NCBI GenBank assembly: GCA_002290645.2
Contig: NMOS02000001.1
Coordinates: 62,001 to 126,000 of the forward strand
Length of the DNA: 64,000 nt
From: Candidatus Aquirickettsiella gammari
Lineage (GTDB): Bacteria > Pseudomonadota > Gammaproteobacteria > Diplorickettsiales > Diplorickettsiaceae
Reading direction: 5' to 3'
In this document: positions 9,157 through 17,214 of the stretch, in pieces
Position numbering within the stretch: position 1 is the first letter of the stretch
Layout: each line of letters opens with the position of its first letter
Made by a program: the position numbers and the translations under genes
The notes under the pieces: generated by a model
What the model was told of the DNA's origin: nothing
The model's database searches: none
The model's input: only the letters and a program-made list of their open reading frames with translations

Positions 9157-9716
9157 TCGTAGCGAAATACATCAATACGGGCGGGAGGTAAATTTTGCCA
9201 TACCCATTGGTGATGGATTAATTTTAGTTTGGGAGAAGGTGATAAAGGAGGGCCCCATAAACTATAGGTATATTGTATAAATAACCCTCCTTTTTTTAAA
9301 ACCTGCTCAACCTCAACCCCTATTTCTTTTACAATAGGGGTTGGTAATGAACGTAAGGGTAGGCTTGAAACAATTGCTTGAATAGGATTGGCAGTATACT
9401 TATTAATTAAGTCGTGCAACCGCCCTGCATCGCCTTCTATAATGCTTAATTCAGGAAAGCGTTGCCTTAGATGATGACTCAGTTTTGCTGAACGTTCAAT
9501 AACTATAAGCTTACCAGAGAGATTTTTTTGATTGAGCAAGGCAGCTGTAATTGCGCCGGTCCCAGCCCCTAGTTCAACTACCAGCTCAGAAGAGGAGGCA
9601 TTGACTGGTAGTTGCTGAGCCAGGCTGTAAGCAAGCTTTTTTGAACTAGGAAATAATGCACCTACAGCACTTGGATGCATCACAGCTTCACGGAGAAATA
9701 AAGTAAGCGCCCTCAT
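9153..9716 (-). CDS. SAM-dependent methyltransferase, phospholipid N-methyltransferase-like
   Basis: A 187-residue class I methyltransferase with motif I VVELGAGTGAITAALL at about residues 46-61, an acidic IVIERS loop and a motif IV-like SSLPLRSLPTPIV stretch. The N-terminus (FLREAVMHPSAVGALFPSSKKLA) is typical of COG3963 proteins, annotated as phospholipid or phosphatidylethanolamine N-methyltransferases and also found as uncharacterised rRNA-dimethylase-like enzymes. The substrate cannot be read from the sequence. It is coupled to rsmJ by an ATGA overlap, so an RNA substrate is an alternative. Confidence 0.75.
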   Translation of the reverse strand: MRALTLFLREAVMHPSAVGALFPSSKKLAYSLAQQLPVNASSSELVVELGAGTGAITAALLNQKNLSGKLIVIERSAKLSHHLRQRFPELSIIEGDAGRLHDLINKYTANPIQAIVSSLPLRSLPTPIVKEIGVEVEQVLKKGGLFIQYTYSLWGPPLSPSPKLKLIHHQWVWQNLPPARIDVFRYE

Positions 9717-9883
9717 TCTTTTTATCCTAAATTCGACTATTTTCAGCTATTTAACGCTAATTTAAAGAAAAAATCTATGTCTATATGGCATTAAAACCGA
9801 CTTAATTTGGTGGTTAATTTTTATTGCTAATACTATTAAATAATGTTAATTTCTTCAATAGCTTACAAAAGAAGATTTATTTA

Positions 9884-10948
9884 TTAGAAGGCAATCTTAG
9901 CTAGAATCACTTTGAATGTATTTAAAAAGTATTGATTCTCCTTTTTTGTCCCAATTGAAAGTCGTAAACAGTTAGGTAATCCATAGTCATGTAAAGGTTT
10001 TACAGCGATGCCATGGTTTAAAAGTTGCTGATATATAGGCCAAGCTGGAAACTTCAAGTCTATACAGAGAAAATTAGCATAGCTAGGTATTATAGCTACG
10101 CCTAAATTTTGTAAGCCTTTTGATAGCTGAGAGCGTCCCCGTTGGTTTAATAAGCGCGCTAAATTAATGTGATCTCGATCATTGAGGCTTGCTTCTGCAG
10201 CTGCTAACGCGATAGCGTTAACACTAAAGGGTAAAGAATTAAGACTTAAAGAGGCAGCAATTGCTAATCCGCTGATTGCGTAGCCTAAGCGCAATCCAGC
10301 TAGACCATAGAGTTTGGAAAAGGTTCTAGTAACGATTAAATTAGGATAATTCGGTAATAATTTTATGGTGCTAGGATAATCGTCTGTCTCTACATATTCG
10401 CCATAGGCTTCGTCGATAACTATTAGTATATCTTGCGGGAGCTTATCTAATAAGCAGGTTAATTCTCGCTCATTAATGTAGTTGCCAGTAGGGTTATTAG
10501 GGTTAACAATAAAGACTATTTTCGTTAATCTATCAATAGCCTCTAAAATAGTTGATGCAGATATGTAGGAAAGAGTATTTTTAGCTATTTTGAGTGGCAC
10601 ATTGCTATTTCTTATGATTTTTGCAATACCTGCAAAGCAATAATTTGGAATAACGGCGGAATTTAGTGGGGTTAAATAAGTTTTGACAATAAGCTCTAAT
10701 AAGCCTTCTGAGCCATTACCTAGTGTGATATTTTCGGGGAGAACGCTTAAATGTTTAGACAAGCATTTTTTTAAGGATAGTAATCCTTCATTGCCTGGAT
10801 AGCGATGGCAATGAAGCATCGCTTTTTGACCGGCGGCGATAGCAATAGGGCTAGCTCCAATAGGGCTTTCATTCTGATCGAGCTTAATGATTTTTCTAGC
10901 TGGTTTTTCTCTTTTAAGCCCATGACTTATATTTGTAAGTATTGTCAT
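9884..10948 (-). CDS. hisC: Histidinol-phosphate aminotransferase
   Basis: A 354-residue fold-type I PLP aminotransferase. It shows the N-terminal LDQNESPIGASP motif, NPNNPTGNY, DEAYGEY and the PLP-lysine motif TFSKLYGLAG with Lys212. These match HisC, which converts imidazole-acetol phosphate and glutamate to histidinol phosphate. No other his genes are in the window, so a role in aromatic amino-acid transamination is also possible. It is divergent from coaX, and a short inverted repeat (TATATC/GATATA, 10983-11001) lies between them. Confidence 0.9.
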   Translation of the reverse strand: MTILTNISHGLKREKPARKIIKLDQNESPIGASPIAIAAGQKAMLHCHRYPGNEGLLSLKKCLSKHLSVLPENITLGNGSEGLLELIVKTYLTPLNSAVIPNYCFAGIAKIIRNSNVPLKIAKNTLSYISASTILEAIDRLTKIVFIVNPNNPTGNYINERELTCLLDKLPQDILIVIDEAYGEYVETDDYPSTIKLLPNYPNLIVTRTFSKLYGLAGLRLGYAISGLAIAASLSLNSLPFSVNAIALAAAEASLNDRDHINLARLLNQRGRSQLSKGLQNLGVAIIPSYANFLCIDLKFPAWPIYQQLLNHGIAVKPLHDYGLPNCLRLSIGTKKENQYFLNTFKVILAKIAF

Positions 10949-11010
10949 TTTAAAGATATTTTAGGTAGTGTGGATATTGTTTTATATCTTTAAAGGATAT
11001 AGATTTGCCA

Positions 11011-11038
11011 TTGCTTTAAATTTTTCGTTTGGCATAAT
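11011..11038 (+). promoter_or_regulatory. Putative sigma-70 promoter of coaX
   Basis: TTGCTT (11011-11016) and CATAAT (11033-11038) are separated by 16 bases, about 38 bases before the coaX ATG. Each box has mismatches to consensus; predicted by eye only. Confidence 0.4.
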
Positions 11039-11075
11039 TTAAATTCACAACGAATATCATTATTATAGGTTAATT

Positions 11076-11855
11076 ATGTTGATATGTTTGGATGTAGGTA
11101 ATACTCATATGTTAGGTGGAGTCTTCGCTAAAGATAAACTTATTTTGCGATTTCGATACGCCACCCCCTTATTAGGGACAGCCGATCAATTCGGAGTTTT
11201 TTTAATAAATATACTGAAGTACAATCAAATCGAACCCTTGAAAATTAAAGCAGTTGCAATCTCTTCTGTGGTGCCAAACTATGATTATACGTTACGACAT
11301 AGTTTTTTCCAGTATTTTAAAACGGCAACCTATTTCATATTGCAACCTGGTGTTAAGACAGGCTTAAATATTCGTTGTAAAAATCCAAATGAGGTTGGTG
11401 CTGATAGGATCGCGAATGCCATAGGAGCAATCGCGGCTTTTCCAGGAAAAGCCCTTATTGTCGTTGATATGGGAACAGCAACCACTTTATGTGCTATTAC
11501 AAAAGATCGGGATTATTTAGGAGGATCAATTTTACCAGGGTTGCGACTTTGTATGGAAGCTTTAAAAAATAATACGGCTAAATTGATGGCGGTGGATATA
11601 GAGATTCCTGGCGCGTATATGGGAAAAACGACACGTGAAAGTATACAAAGTGGTCTTTACTACGGACATTTAGGTGCTTTAAGAGAGATCATCTCAGGTT
11701 TTAAAAAGGAGATTTTTTTAGGTGAAACCGTTTATGTGATTGGAACAGGGGGGGTTGCGCAACTTTACGAAGAAACAGCTTTATTTGACTGCTATATTTC
11801 AGATTTAGTGTTACAGGGCTTACGTAAAGCCTATGAATACAGCCATCTGAGTTGA
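11076..11855 (+). CDS. coaX: Type III pantothenate kinase
   Basis: A 259-residue ASKHA-fold kinase catalysing the first step of coenzyme A synthesis from pantothenate and ATP. The N-terminal phosphate-binding loop is LDVGNTHMLGGVF, then GADRIANAIGA and VVDMGTATTLCAI (second phosphate loop), GGSILPGL and the C-terminal GTGGVA. These place it firmly in the CoaX class, not the CoaA/type I class. The gene ends 5 bases before the convergent ElyC-like gene. A G7 tract lies within the VIGTGGVAQ coding region (about 11748-11754). Confidence 0.95.
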   Translation: MLICLDVGNTHMLGGVFAKDKLILRFRYATPLLGTADQFGVFLINILKYNQIEPLKIKAVAISSVVPNYDYTLRHSFFQYFKTATYFILQPGVKTGLNIRCKNPNEVGADRIANAIGAIAAFPGKALIVVDMGTATTLCAITKDRDYLGGSILPGLRLCMEALKNNTAKLMAVDIEIPGAYMGKTTRESIQSGLYYGHLGALREIISGFKKEIFLGETVYVIGTGGVAQLYEETALFDCYISDLVLQGLRKAYEYSHLS

Positions 11856-11860
11856 GCTTA

Positions 11861-12601
11861 CTATTTTTTGTTCCAGCCAAGAAAATTATAGATATAAAAA
11901 CGGGCGATGCCTAGATATTCATGAGCCGCAAAATCACTCATTGCAAAATTGTAGCCTAATGGAAGTTTGGAAATAGGGATAGTAATAAAGTCTGAAGCGA
12001 TAGGGACAGGATGGATATTAAAATAAGAAAAATAGAGAAGCGCTCGTTTTATAACTAATCCAGAGCTAATCAGTAATATCTGGTCACGCGCTTGTTTTTT
12101 TAAAAGATAACTTGAGAATTCTGCGTTTTCATAAGTGTTTCTGCTTTGAGATTCCAATTGAATATCGCCGGGATTGACATCTAAAGATAATAAGCTATCT
12201 CGATAAGTAGCTGCTTCTGACTTTCCATTGTTAAGTGGATCCCCTCCACTAATTAGGATATGGCAGCTCACTTGAGTCAATTTACATGCGCGATATAATC
12301 TTGCAGTTTCTATAATCCTAGAGAACGACAGTATACTAGGCTTGATCATACGAGACCCCGGTACTTTACTAGTGCCTGCGCCTAATAAAAGCAGGGTATT
12401 AGTTTTTTTCCAACTAGGGTATCTAGTTTGACTATAAGGGGCTTGTAAATTGTGTAATAAATAAGCAGGAAAAAAACCATCACCCACTACTATAAAGCTA
12501 ATAATTGCAAGTAAGCCCAATATAAAACCTGTTTTTATATAGTTAACTAAGCCGAAAAAAATGCTTAGCACTAAAAAAATAAAAATAAACACTGTAGACA
12601 T
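11861..12601 (-). CDS. DUF218 membrane protein of the ElyC/SanA/YdcF family
   Basis: A 246-residue protein with two N-terminal hydrophobic stretches (about residues 1-18 and 22-45) and a DUF218 domain from about residue 68. The domain carries the family motifs LLLGAG, ILISGGDPLNNGKSEA and LESQSRNTYENAEFSS. Family members ElyC and SanA act in envelope integrity and peptidoglycan or enterobacterial-antigen lipid handling; the exact job here is unknown. The N-terminal sequence is very hydrophobic and AT-rich. It is convergent with coaX and divergent from the siderophore operon. Confidence 0.85.
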   Translation of the reverse strand: MSTVFIFIFLVLSIFFGLVNYIKTGFILGLLAIISFIVVGDGFFPAYLLHNLQAPYSQTRYPSWKKTNTLLLLGAGTSKVPGSRMIKPSILSFSRIIETARLYRACKLTQVSCHILISGGDPLNNGKSEAATYRDSLLSLDVNPGDIQLESQSRNTYENAEFSSYLLKKQARDQILLISSGLVIKRALLYFSYFNIHPVPIASDFITIPISKLPLGYNFAMSDFAAHEYLGIARFYIYNFLGWNKK

Positions 12602-12680
12602 ATTAGTTTTTACTTAACTTAAAAAATTAGCATGAATCATACATTAAAAGAGATAAAAAAAACCAGTTTAGCAGCGATTC

Positions 12681-12708
12681 TTGACTCAACCCTAAAACCA
12701 TGAATAAT
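12681..12708 (+). promoter_or_regulatory. Putative sigma-70 promoter of the siderophore operon
   Basis: TTGACT (12681-12686) and AATAAT (12703-12708) are spaced 16 bases. Just downstream is an AT-rich stretch (about 12716-12732) that faintly resembles Fur half-sites, but the match is too poor to call a Fur box. Confidence 0.45.
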
Positions 12709-12776
12709 AGCTACCCTTATAAATAATTATGACGATGTCCTAGTTATCTAATTTGGGTTCTATGAAGGAAAGAATT

Positions 12777-14660
12777 ATGCATGTAATAGAAAGAATTGCT
12801 CCTCAAGAAATAAGTTTCAGCGACCAATGGACGCTTTATTCAAATATAATTGACTCCTCCATTAATGAGTATATATCTGAAGTTAACAAAAACTCTCTAA
12901 AGCAATTGTTGTTAGCCTTTTTACGTGAAGGCATTCTCCCTTACCATTATCAAAATAGTACCGTAATTTTTGATCTTCGACGATCTAATTATTTTATGTA
13001 CGTTAACAGGGTTAAATTATTTTCTCTGTTAAGGTTTACCAGTTTCGACAGTTTAATTTTAAAACATAAAACGACTTCTGTAAAACAGACAATTACTGAT
13101 CCATTGAAATTACTAGACATAGTTAAGATAGAGTTAAGAAGTGTTTTAAATATGGAACAATGGGTTAAATTTTATAAAGAGGTTGCAAATCATCTGCAAA
13201 ATGCTTTACTTTCTACTTGGAAAAAATATAGTATAGGTAAGTTAATCAGTAGGAGTAAAAGAAAATCTCATAGTTTACTTAATGTACTGAAATCACCTCA
13301 AGTTAGCGCCAATAGTTCATTACAGTTTGAACAGTCAGTATTTAGCGGCCATCCTTATCATCCTTGTGCAAAAACAAAGCTTGGCTTCACTATTGAGGAT
13401 ACAATTAATTATTCCCCTGAGTTTCAATCTAAAGTAGGTCTTTTTATAGCCGCTGTTCAAAAAGAATATGCCCATATTGAGGCGATGCAATTTAATATAA
13501 ATTTTACCGAATGGTTCGCCAATTATTATCCCGATGCATGGGAAGCTTGGGAACAAGAGTTGAAAAAAAATAATCTAGAAATTAAAAATTACATCCCATT
13601 TCCCGTACACCCCTGGCAAGTCTACTATTTTACTTTTATATCCCCCTTATTTAAAGATTATCTTGAAAAAAAGATCATTGTTTTACTTGATAAAGCGAAA
13701 GTAATTGCCAGCCCTACTTTGTCTTTTCGTACACTTTTACCTATAGAAAACATTAACGCGCCTTATATTAAATTGCCTGTCGCCATACAGGCAACTAGTA
13801 TTGTTAGGACCTTATCGCCGATTTCTACTAAAAATATGCCAAAAATTAGCGGTATGCTTAAAAAAATACTAGAGACAGAAAATTATTTTTCTTATCGTTT
13901 GGATGTGTTACCAGAGTCTTATGGTCTGCATTTAAAAGGGCTAAATAGTGATCAGGCACAACATTTTACCGCTATTTTCCGAGATAATATCAGCAATTAT
14001 CTTGCTGCCGATGAAGTAGCTGTTGTAGTTGCTGCTTTTTTTGAAAAATCTTTTATGAGTGAAACCAATTTATTTATCGAGATTATGGAGCTGTCAGGAT
14101 GCTTAACTTACCATGATGCATTAACTTATTTCCTTCATTATGCTGATCTTGTATTGGGTAGTTATTTAGATCTTTATTTACTTTATGGTATTGCCTTAGA
14201 GGGGCATCAACAAAATACCTTGGCTATAGTTCAAGACGGAAAAATTAAAAGATTTATTGCGAGAGATTTTGATGGTATAGAAATCCATAGTGATAGCTTT
14301 AAGTCAATGGGTGTTGCACTAAATCTTACCGAAGATTCGCCTTATTTACAGCAAAATAAAGAAACAGTACGAAACCAGCTGTTGTATACGGTATACCAAT
14401 TACATTTAGGCGAGTTAGTGCTGTTGCTGGCGAATTATTTTAATTGCGAAGAAAAACCTTTTTGGCATATTGTTAGACAAATTACTGAACAAAGATTCTA
14501 TGCCTTAAAAGATAGAATGTGTCCTTCCATTTGGCAGGCCGAGTTTAATACTATTTTAAACGTACATTGGCCGGTAAAGGCTTTATTGCGTATGCGTTTA
14601 GAAAAAAATTATTTGCGCGATGGTTTGTTTTCTCAGATAGCAAATCCATTAATGCTTTAA
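12777..14660 (+). CDS. IucA/IucC-family NIS siderophore synthetase (LbtA/FslA-like)
   Basis: An NRPS-independent siderophore synthetase of about 627 residues that joins citrate to an amine or alcohol using ATP. The family hallmarks are present: GHPYHPCAKTKLGF (starting near residue 191 from this start), the FPVHPWQ motif near 276, and the C-terminal IARDFDGIEI block. I chose ATG 12777 because AAGGA at 12765-12769 is well spaced; the frame is open back to TTG 12753 with another ATG at 12762. The following MFS gene starts directly at the stop. This pairing matches lbtA-lbtB of Legionella and fslA-fslB of Francisella, which make and export rhizoferrin; the product here is inferred. Confidence 0.92.
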   Translation: MHVIERIAPQEISFSDQWTLYSNIIDSSINEYISEVNKNSLKQLLLAFLREGILPYHYQNSTVIFDLRRSNYFMYVNRVKLFSLLRFTSFDSLILKHKTTSVKQTITDPLKLLDIVKIELRSVLNMEQWVKFYKEVANHLQNALLSTWKKYSIGKLISRSKRKSHSLLNVLKSPQVSANSSLQFEQSVFSGHPYHPCAKTKLGFTIEDTINYSPEFQSKVGLFIAAVQKEYAHIEAMQFNINFTEWFANYYPDAWEAWEQELKKNNLEIKNYIPFPVHPWQVYYFTFISPLFKDYLEKKIIVLLDKAKVIASPTLSFRTLLPIENINAPYIKLPVAIQATSIVRTLSPISTKNMPKISGMLKKILETENYFSYRLDVLPESYGLHLKGLNSDQAQHFTAIFRDNISNYLAADEVAVVVAAFFEKSFMSETNLFIEIMELSGCLTYHDALTYFLHYADLVLGSYLDLYLLYGIALEGHQQNTLAIVQDGKIKRFIARDFDGIEIHSDSFKSMGVALNLTEDSPYLQQNKETVRNQLLYTVYQLHLGELVLLLANYFNCEEKPFWHIVRQITEQRFYALKDRMCPSIWQAEFNTILNVHWPVKALLRMRLEKNYLRDGLFSQIANPLML

Positions 14661-15860
14661 GTGATGAGCATAACGACATCAAATTCTGTGTGGTGTCAGC
14701 AGACGCGTTTAATTATATTAGGCCAGCTTATTATTATTACGATGCTTGATATGAGTGATCCTTATTGGCCACTTATTTTAGCTTCGTTTCATTCTTTTAC
14801 TGCTCGAACTTTACAATATTGGAGCGGCGCCATTTACATGGCACCATTATTAACTACGATTTTTACGACACTATTATGGACAAAAATAGGTGAGCGTATA
14901 GGCTATAAAAAAATGATATTGCGAGCAGGATTTGCTTTGGCCGCTACTCAAGGAGCATTATTTTTTTTTAGTAACCCATGGTTAATTTTATCTATTCGTT
15001 TGCTTCAAGGTGCTTTAGCGGGTTTTACTGCCGCAGCGCAGGCATGGTCGCTTAAGATAACTCCCGTTCATGTACACAGTCAAATAGTTGGACGTTTACA
15101 GTCAGCAACAGCGATGGGAAGCATTATAGGGCCAATATTGGGTGGAATTTTAGCTAATTATTATGGTTATTTGTCGATTTTTGTCACATCAGGAGGTGTT
15201 TGTCTGTTGCTCTCCGGCTTACTAGCACATTTTCTTAAAGAAAATATCACTAAAGTGCAAATAACGAAACTTAAAGTTAAGTGCATAATAAATAAACTCA
15301 AACCCTATGAAAATTTATTATTTTTATTAATTTGTTTTACTCAGGCGGCTAGGTGGATGTCGACACCGTTTTTTGCTTTGTATGTTGTAGAGCAATTACA
15401 GGCTAGTAATATAGTATTAGGAGTTATTTATGCTGTAATGGCATTAATGATGTCTTTGACAACACCAAACCTGGGTCGAATTATCGATCGTCAGTCAGAT
15501 CATTTCTTTTGGTCAAAACGATTCTTGGTCGCAGCATTGTTATTGAGCGGCTTAGTGCAATGTGGTTTTGCTTTTATTACTAAGGCTTATTTAGCGCTTA
15601 TATTGAGCGTATTTTGGGGGGGGAGCCTAGGGGTGATTTCATTAGTGTTATTTACCTTTCTATTAAAAGGCATTAATGATGACAGACGATCCAAAGTAGT
15701 TGGTTTGGGTAATACAGCGTTAAAAGTGGGTAATTTATTAGGCATTATCCTTGGTACAGTGGTACAAGCAGAAGCTCATTTTATGATAAGCTTTATGCTT
15801 ATTGGATTCCTTTATTTTGTTTTGGCAATTTTAGCAGGACGTTACGAACTGGCTAGATAA
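14661..15860 (+). CDS. MFS transporter, probable siderophore exporter (LbtB-like)
   Basis: A 399-residue major facilitator protein with about 12 hydrophobic spans and the A-like loop GERIGYKKM after span 2 and GRIIDRQSDH in the second half. It begins with GTG 14661 immediately followed by ATG 14664, right after the synthetase stop, so the two are co-translated. By analogy to LbtB and FslB it should export the siderophore across the inner membrane. A run of eight G (15616-15623) encodes Trp319-Gly-Gly and could slip. No outer-membrane receptor gene follows. Confidence 0.88.
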   Translation: MMSITTSNSVWCQQTRLIILGQLIIITMLDMSDPYWPLILASFHSFTARTLQYWSGAIYMAPLLTTIFTTLLWTKIGERIGYKKMILRAGFALAATQGALFFFSNPWLILSIRLLQGALAGFTAAAQAWSLKITPVHVHSQIVGRLQSATAMGSIIGPILGGILANYYGYLSIFVTSGGVCLLLSGLLAHFLKENITKVQITKLKVKCIINKLKPYENLLFLLICFTQAARWMSTPFFALYVVEQLQASNIVLGVIYAVMALMMSLTTPNLGRIIDRQSDHFFWSKRFLVAALLLSGLVQCGFAFITKAYLALILSVFWGGSLGVISLVLFTFLLKGINDDRRSKVVGLGNTALKVGNLLGIILGTVVQAEAHFMISFMLIGFLYFVLAILAGRYELAR

Positions 15861-15932
15861 AGAGCAGCCTCATTTATTGTGTCAAGGAATGGTCTATTAA
15901 GTCTATTTTAAGTAGTGTAAGTTATTTTTCCT

Positions 15933-16331
15933 ATGAAAACTATTGCAAAACAATTCTCTCGTTTTTTTATCGTCGGTGCTTTTTCAGCGTTAGTCCAATT
16001 TTCTATTTTAATAAGTTTAGTCGAAGCATTTACCGTAAAAGCTATTTGGGCCTCCACGTTTGGTTATATAGGTGGGGCCCTCGTTAATTACTTTTTAAAT
16101 CATTACTTTACTTTTAAAAGTGATTTATCGCATAAAAAGACTTTAATACGATTTTCACTCAACTCTATTTTTGGTCTTTTACTTAATTTTACGCTAATGG
16201 GGATTTTTTTAATTTATTATTCTTATGTGTTAAGCCAAATAGGAGCGTCTGGTGTTATTTTAATTTGGAATTTCTTAGTGCACCGTTATTGGACCTTTGG
16301 CTTTAAAAAAGATTCTATTGGTGGGCCGTGA
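15933..16331 (+). CDS. GtrA-family membrane protein
   Basis: A 132-residue protein with four predicted membrane spans and the GtrA signatures FFIVGAFSALVQF near the N-terminus and NYFLNHYFTFKS in the middle. GtrA proteins help flip undecaprenyl-linked sugars for O-antigen or wall glycosylation. The last codons run into the 3' end of the opposing tRNA-Lys gene by 13 bases, so the final residues (DSIGGP) are encoded by tRNA sequence on the other strand. No glycosyltransferase partner is adjacent. Confidence 0.85.
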   Translation: MKTIAKQFSRFFIVGAFSALVQFSILISLVEAFTVKAIWASTFGYIGGALVNYFLNHYFTFKSDLSHKKTLIRFSLNSIFGLLLNFTLMGIFLIYYSYVLSQIGASGVILIWNFLVHRYWTFGFKKDSIGGP

Positions 16332-16394
16332 TGGGATCGAACCATCGACCAATAGATTAAGAGTCTACTGCTCTACCAGCTGAGCTAACGGCCC
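16319..16394 (-). tRNA. tRNA-Lys (CTT)
   Basis: A complete 76-base cloverleaf read on the minus strand, with paired acceptor ends GGGCCGT/ACGGCCC, the T-loop GTTCGAT and encoded CCA. The anticodon loop CTCTTAA gives anticodon CTT. First of a four-tRNA minus-strand cluster. Its CCA end overlaps the end of the gtrA gene. Confidence 0.95.
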
Positions 16395-16398
16395 AAAA

Positions 16399-16475
16399 TG
16401 GGGTGAACGATGGGGATCGAACCCACGACAACCGGAATCACAATCCGGGGCTCTACCAACTGAGCTACGTCCACC
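16399..16475 (-). tRNA. tRNA-His (GTG)
   Basis: The minus-strand cloverleaf has acceptor GTGGACG/CGTTCAC with one G-T pair, a C discriminator, encoded CCA and anticodon loop TTGTGAT (GTG). The base before position 1 is G, supplying the extra G-1 that HisRS requires. It lies only 4 bases from tRNA-Lys. Confidence 0.96.
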
Positions 16476-16509
16476 ATTAAACATGCGAAAATCTCCTCAT
16501 TAGGAAAAC

Positions 16510-16586
16510 TGGTGCGCCTGGCAGGACTCGAACCTGCTACCCTCGGCTTAGAAGGCCGATGCTCTATCCAGATGAGCTACAGGCGC
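16510..16586 (-). tRNA. tRNA-Arg (TCT)
   Basis: A minus-strand cloverleaf of 77 bases with acceptor GCGCCTG/CAGGCGC, T-loop GTTCGAG, encoded CCA and anticodon loop CTTCTAA, giving TCT. It reads the AGA/AGG codons. Confidence 0.95.
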
Positions 16587-16806
16587 TTTCCTGATAATGA
16601 TTTTTATATCTTAAAAATAAAAACTAAAACAACAGCGCTGGTTTCGTCGCCTAAGGTCTAGCGTTCTATGACTTGTTTTTTTTTAGGCTAATCTCCAAAT
16701 TATCTCTAAATCTCAAATAAGTATCCGGCTTTACTTAATTATTTTGTCGGGTTAACGATAGTAATTGCTGTTTAATGGACTAAAGTAAGTGCTTAAGCCT
16801 AAAATT

Positions 16807-16883
16807 TGGTCGGGGTAGAGGGATTCGAACCCCCGACATCCTGCTCCCAAAGCAGGCGCGCTACCAGACTGCGCTATACCCCG
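16807..16883 (-). tRNA. tRNA-Pro (TGG)
   Basis: A minus-strand cloverleaf of 77 bases with acceptor CGGGGTA/TACCCCG, encoded CCA and anticodon loop TTTGGGA, giving TGG. It is separated from tRNA-Arg by 220 bases in which I see no gene. Confidence 0.95.
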
Positions 16884-17214
16884 TATTTATTCATCCCAGC
16901 CAAACTCGAGCGAAGCATTTAGCACAAGCTCGATGATCAGCAAGAACTTGCGCCAACCGCGGATAGGGATAATACCTGCGCAGCCGATTAATATCAACTG
17001 CTCTATTTATACCTTGTGGCTCTTCTGAACGATATATTTTTCAAGCATTTTTTCTTAAATTTTATCTATAATATCCCTTTTATATTTTGAATTGTTAGAT
17101 TTCAATGCCCAATCATAAAAAAGGGCTTAAAAAAGCAGCTACCCTCTTATGATATACTGGGGAGAATTTTTTAAGAAGAGGCTTTTATAGTAGACCTCAT
17201 CAATAGAGGGTTTT
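16884..17214 (+). other. 331-base gap upstream of tRNA-Pro with a GC-richer, coding-like patch
   Basis: The part from about 16890 to 17030 is clearly richer in G+C (about 53% in 16921-16980) than its surroundings and has two overlapping minus-strand frames open for about 40 codons. Neither has a convincing start. The rest (17031-17214) is AT-rich and should hold the promoter of the downstream acyltransferase gene. The patch may be a tRNA upstream region, a dispersed repeat or a gene remnant. Confidence 0.4.

Noticed and set aside
12713-12735. Possible Fur box before the siderophore synthetase
   Set aside because: The 19-bp consensus is matched only weakly; any A/T-rich leader would score similarly.
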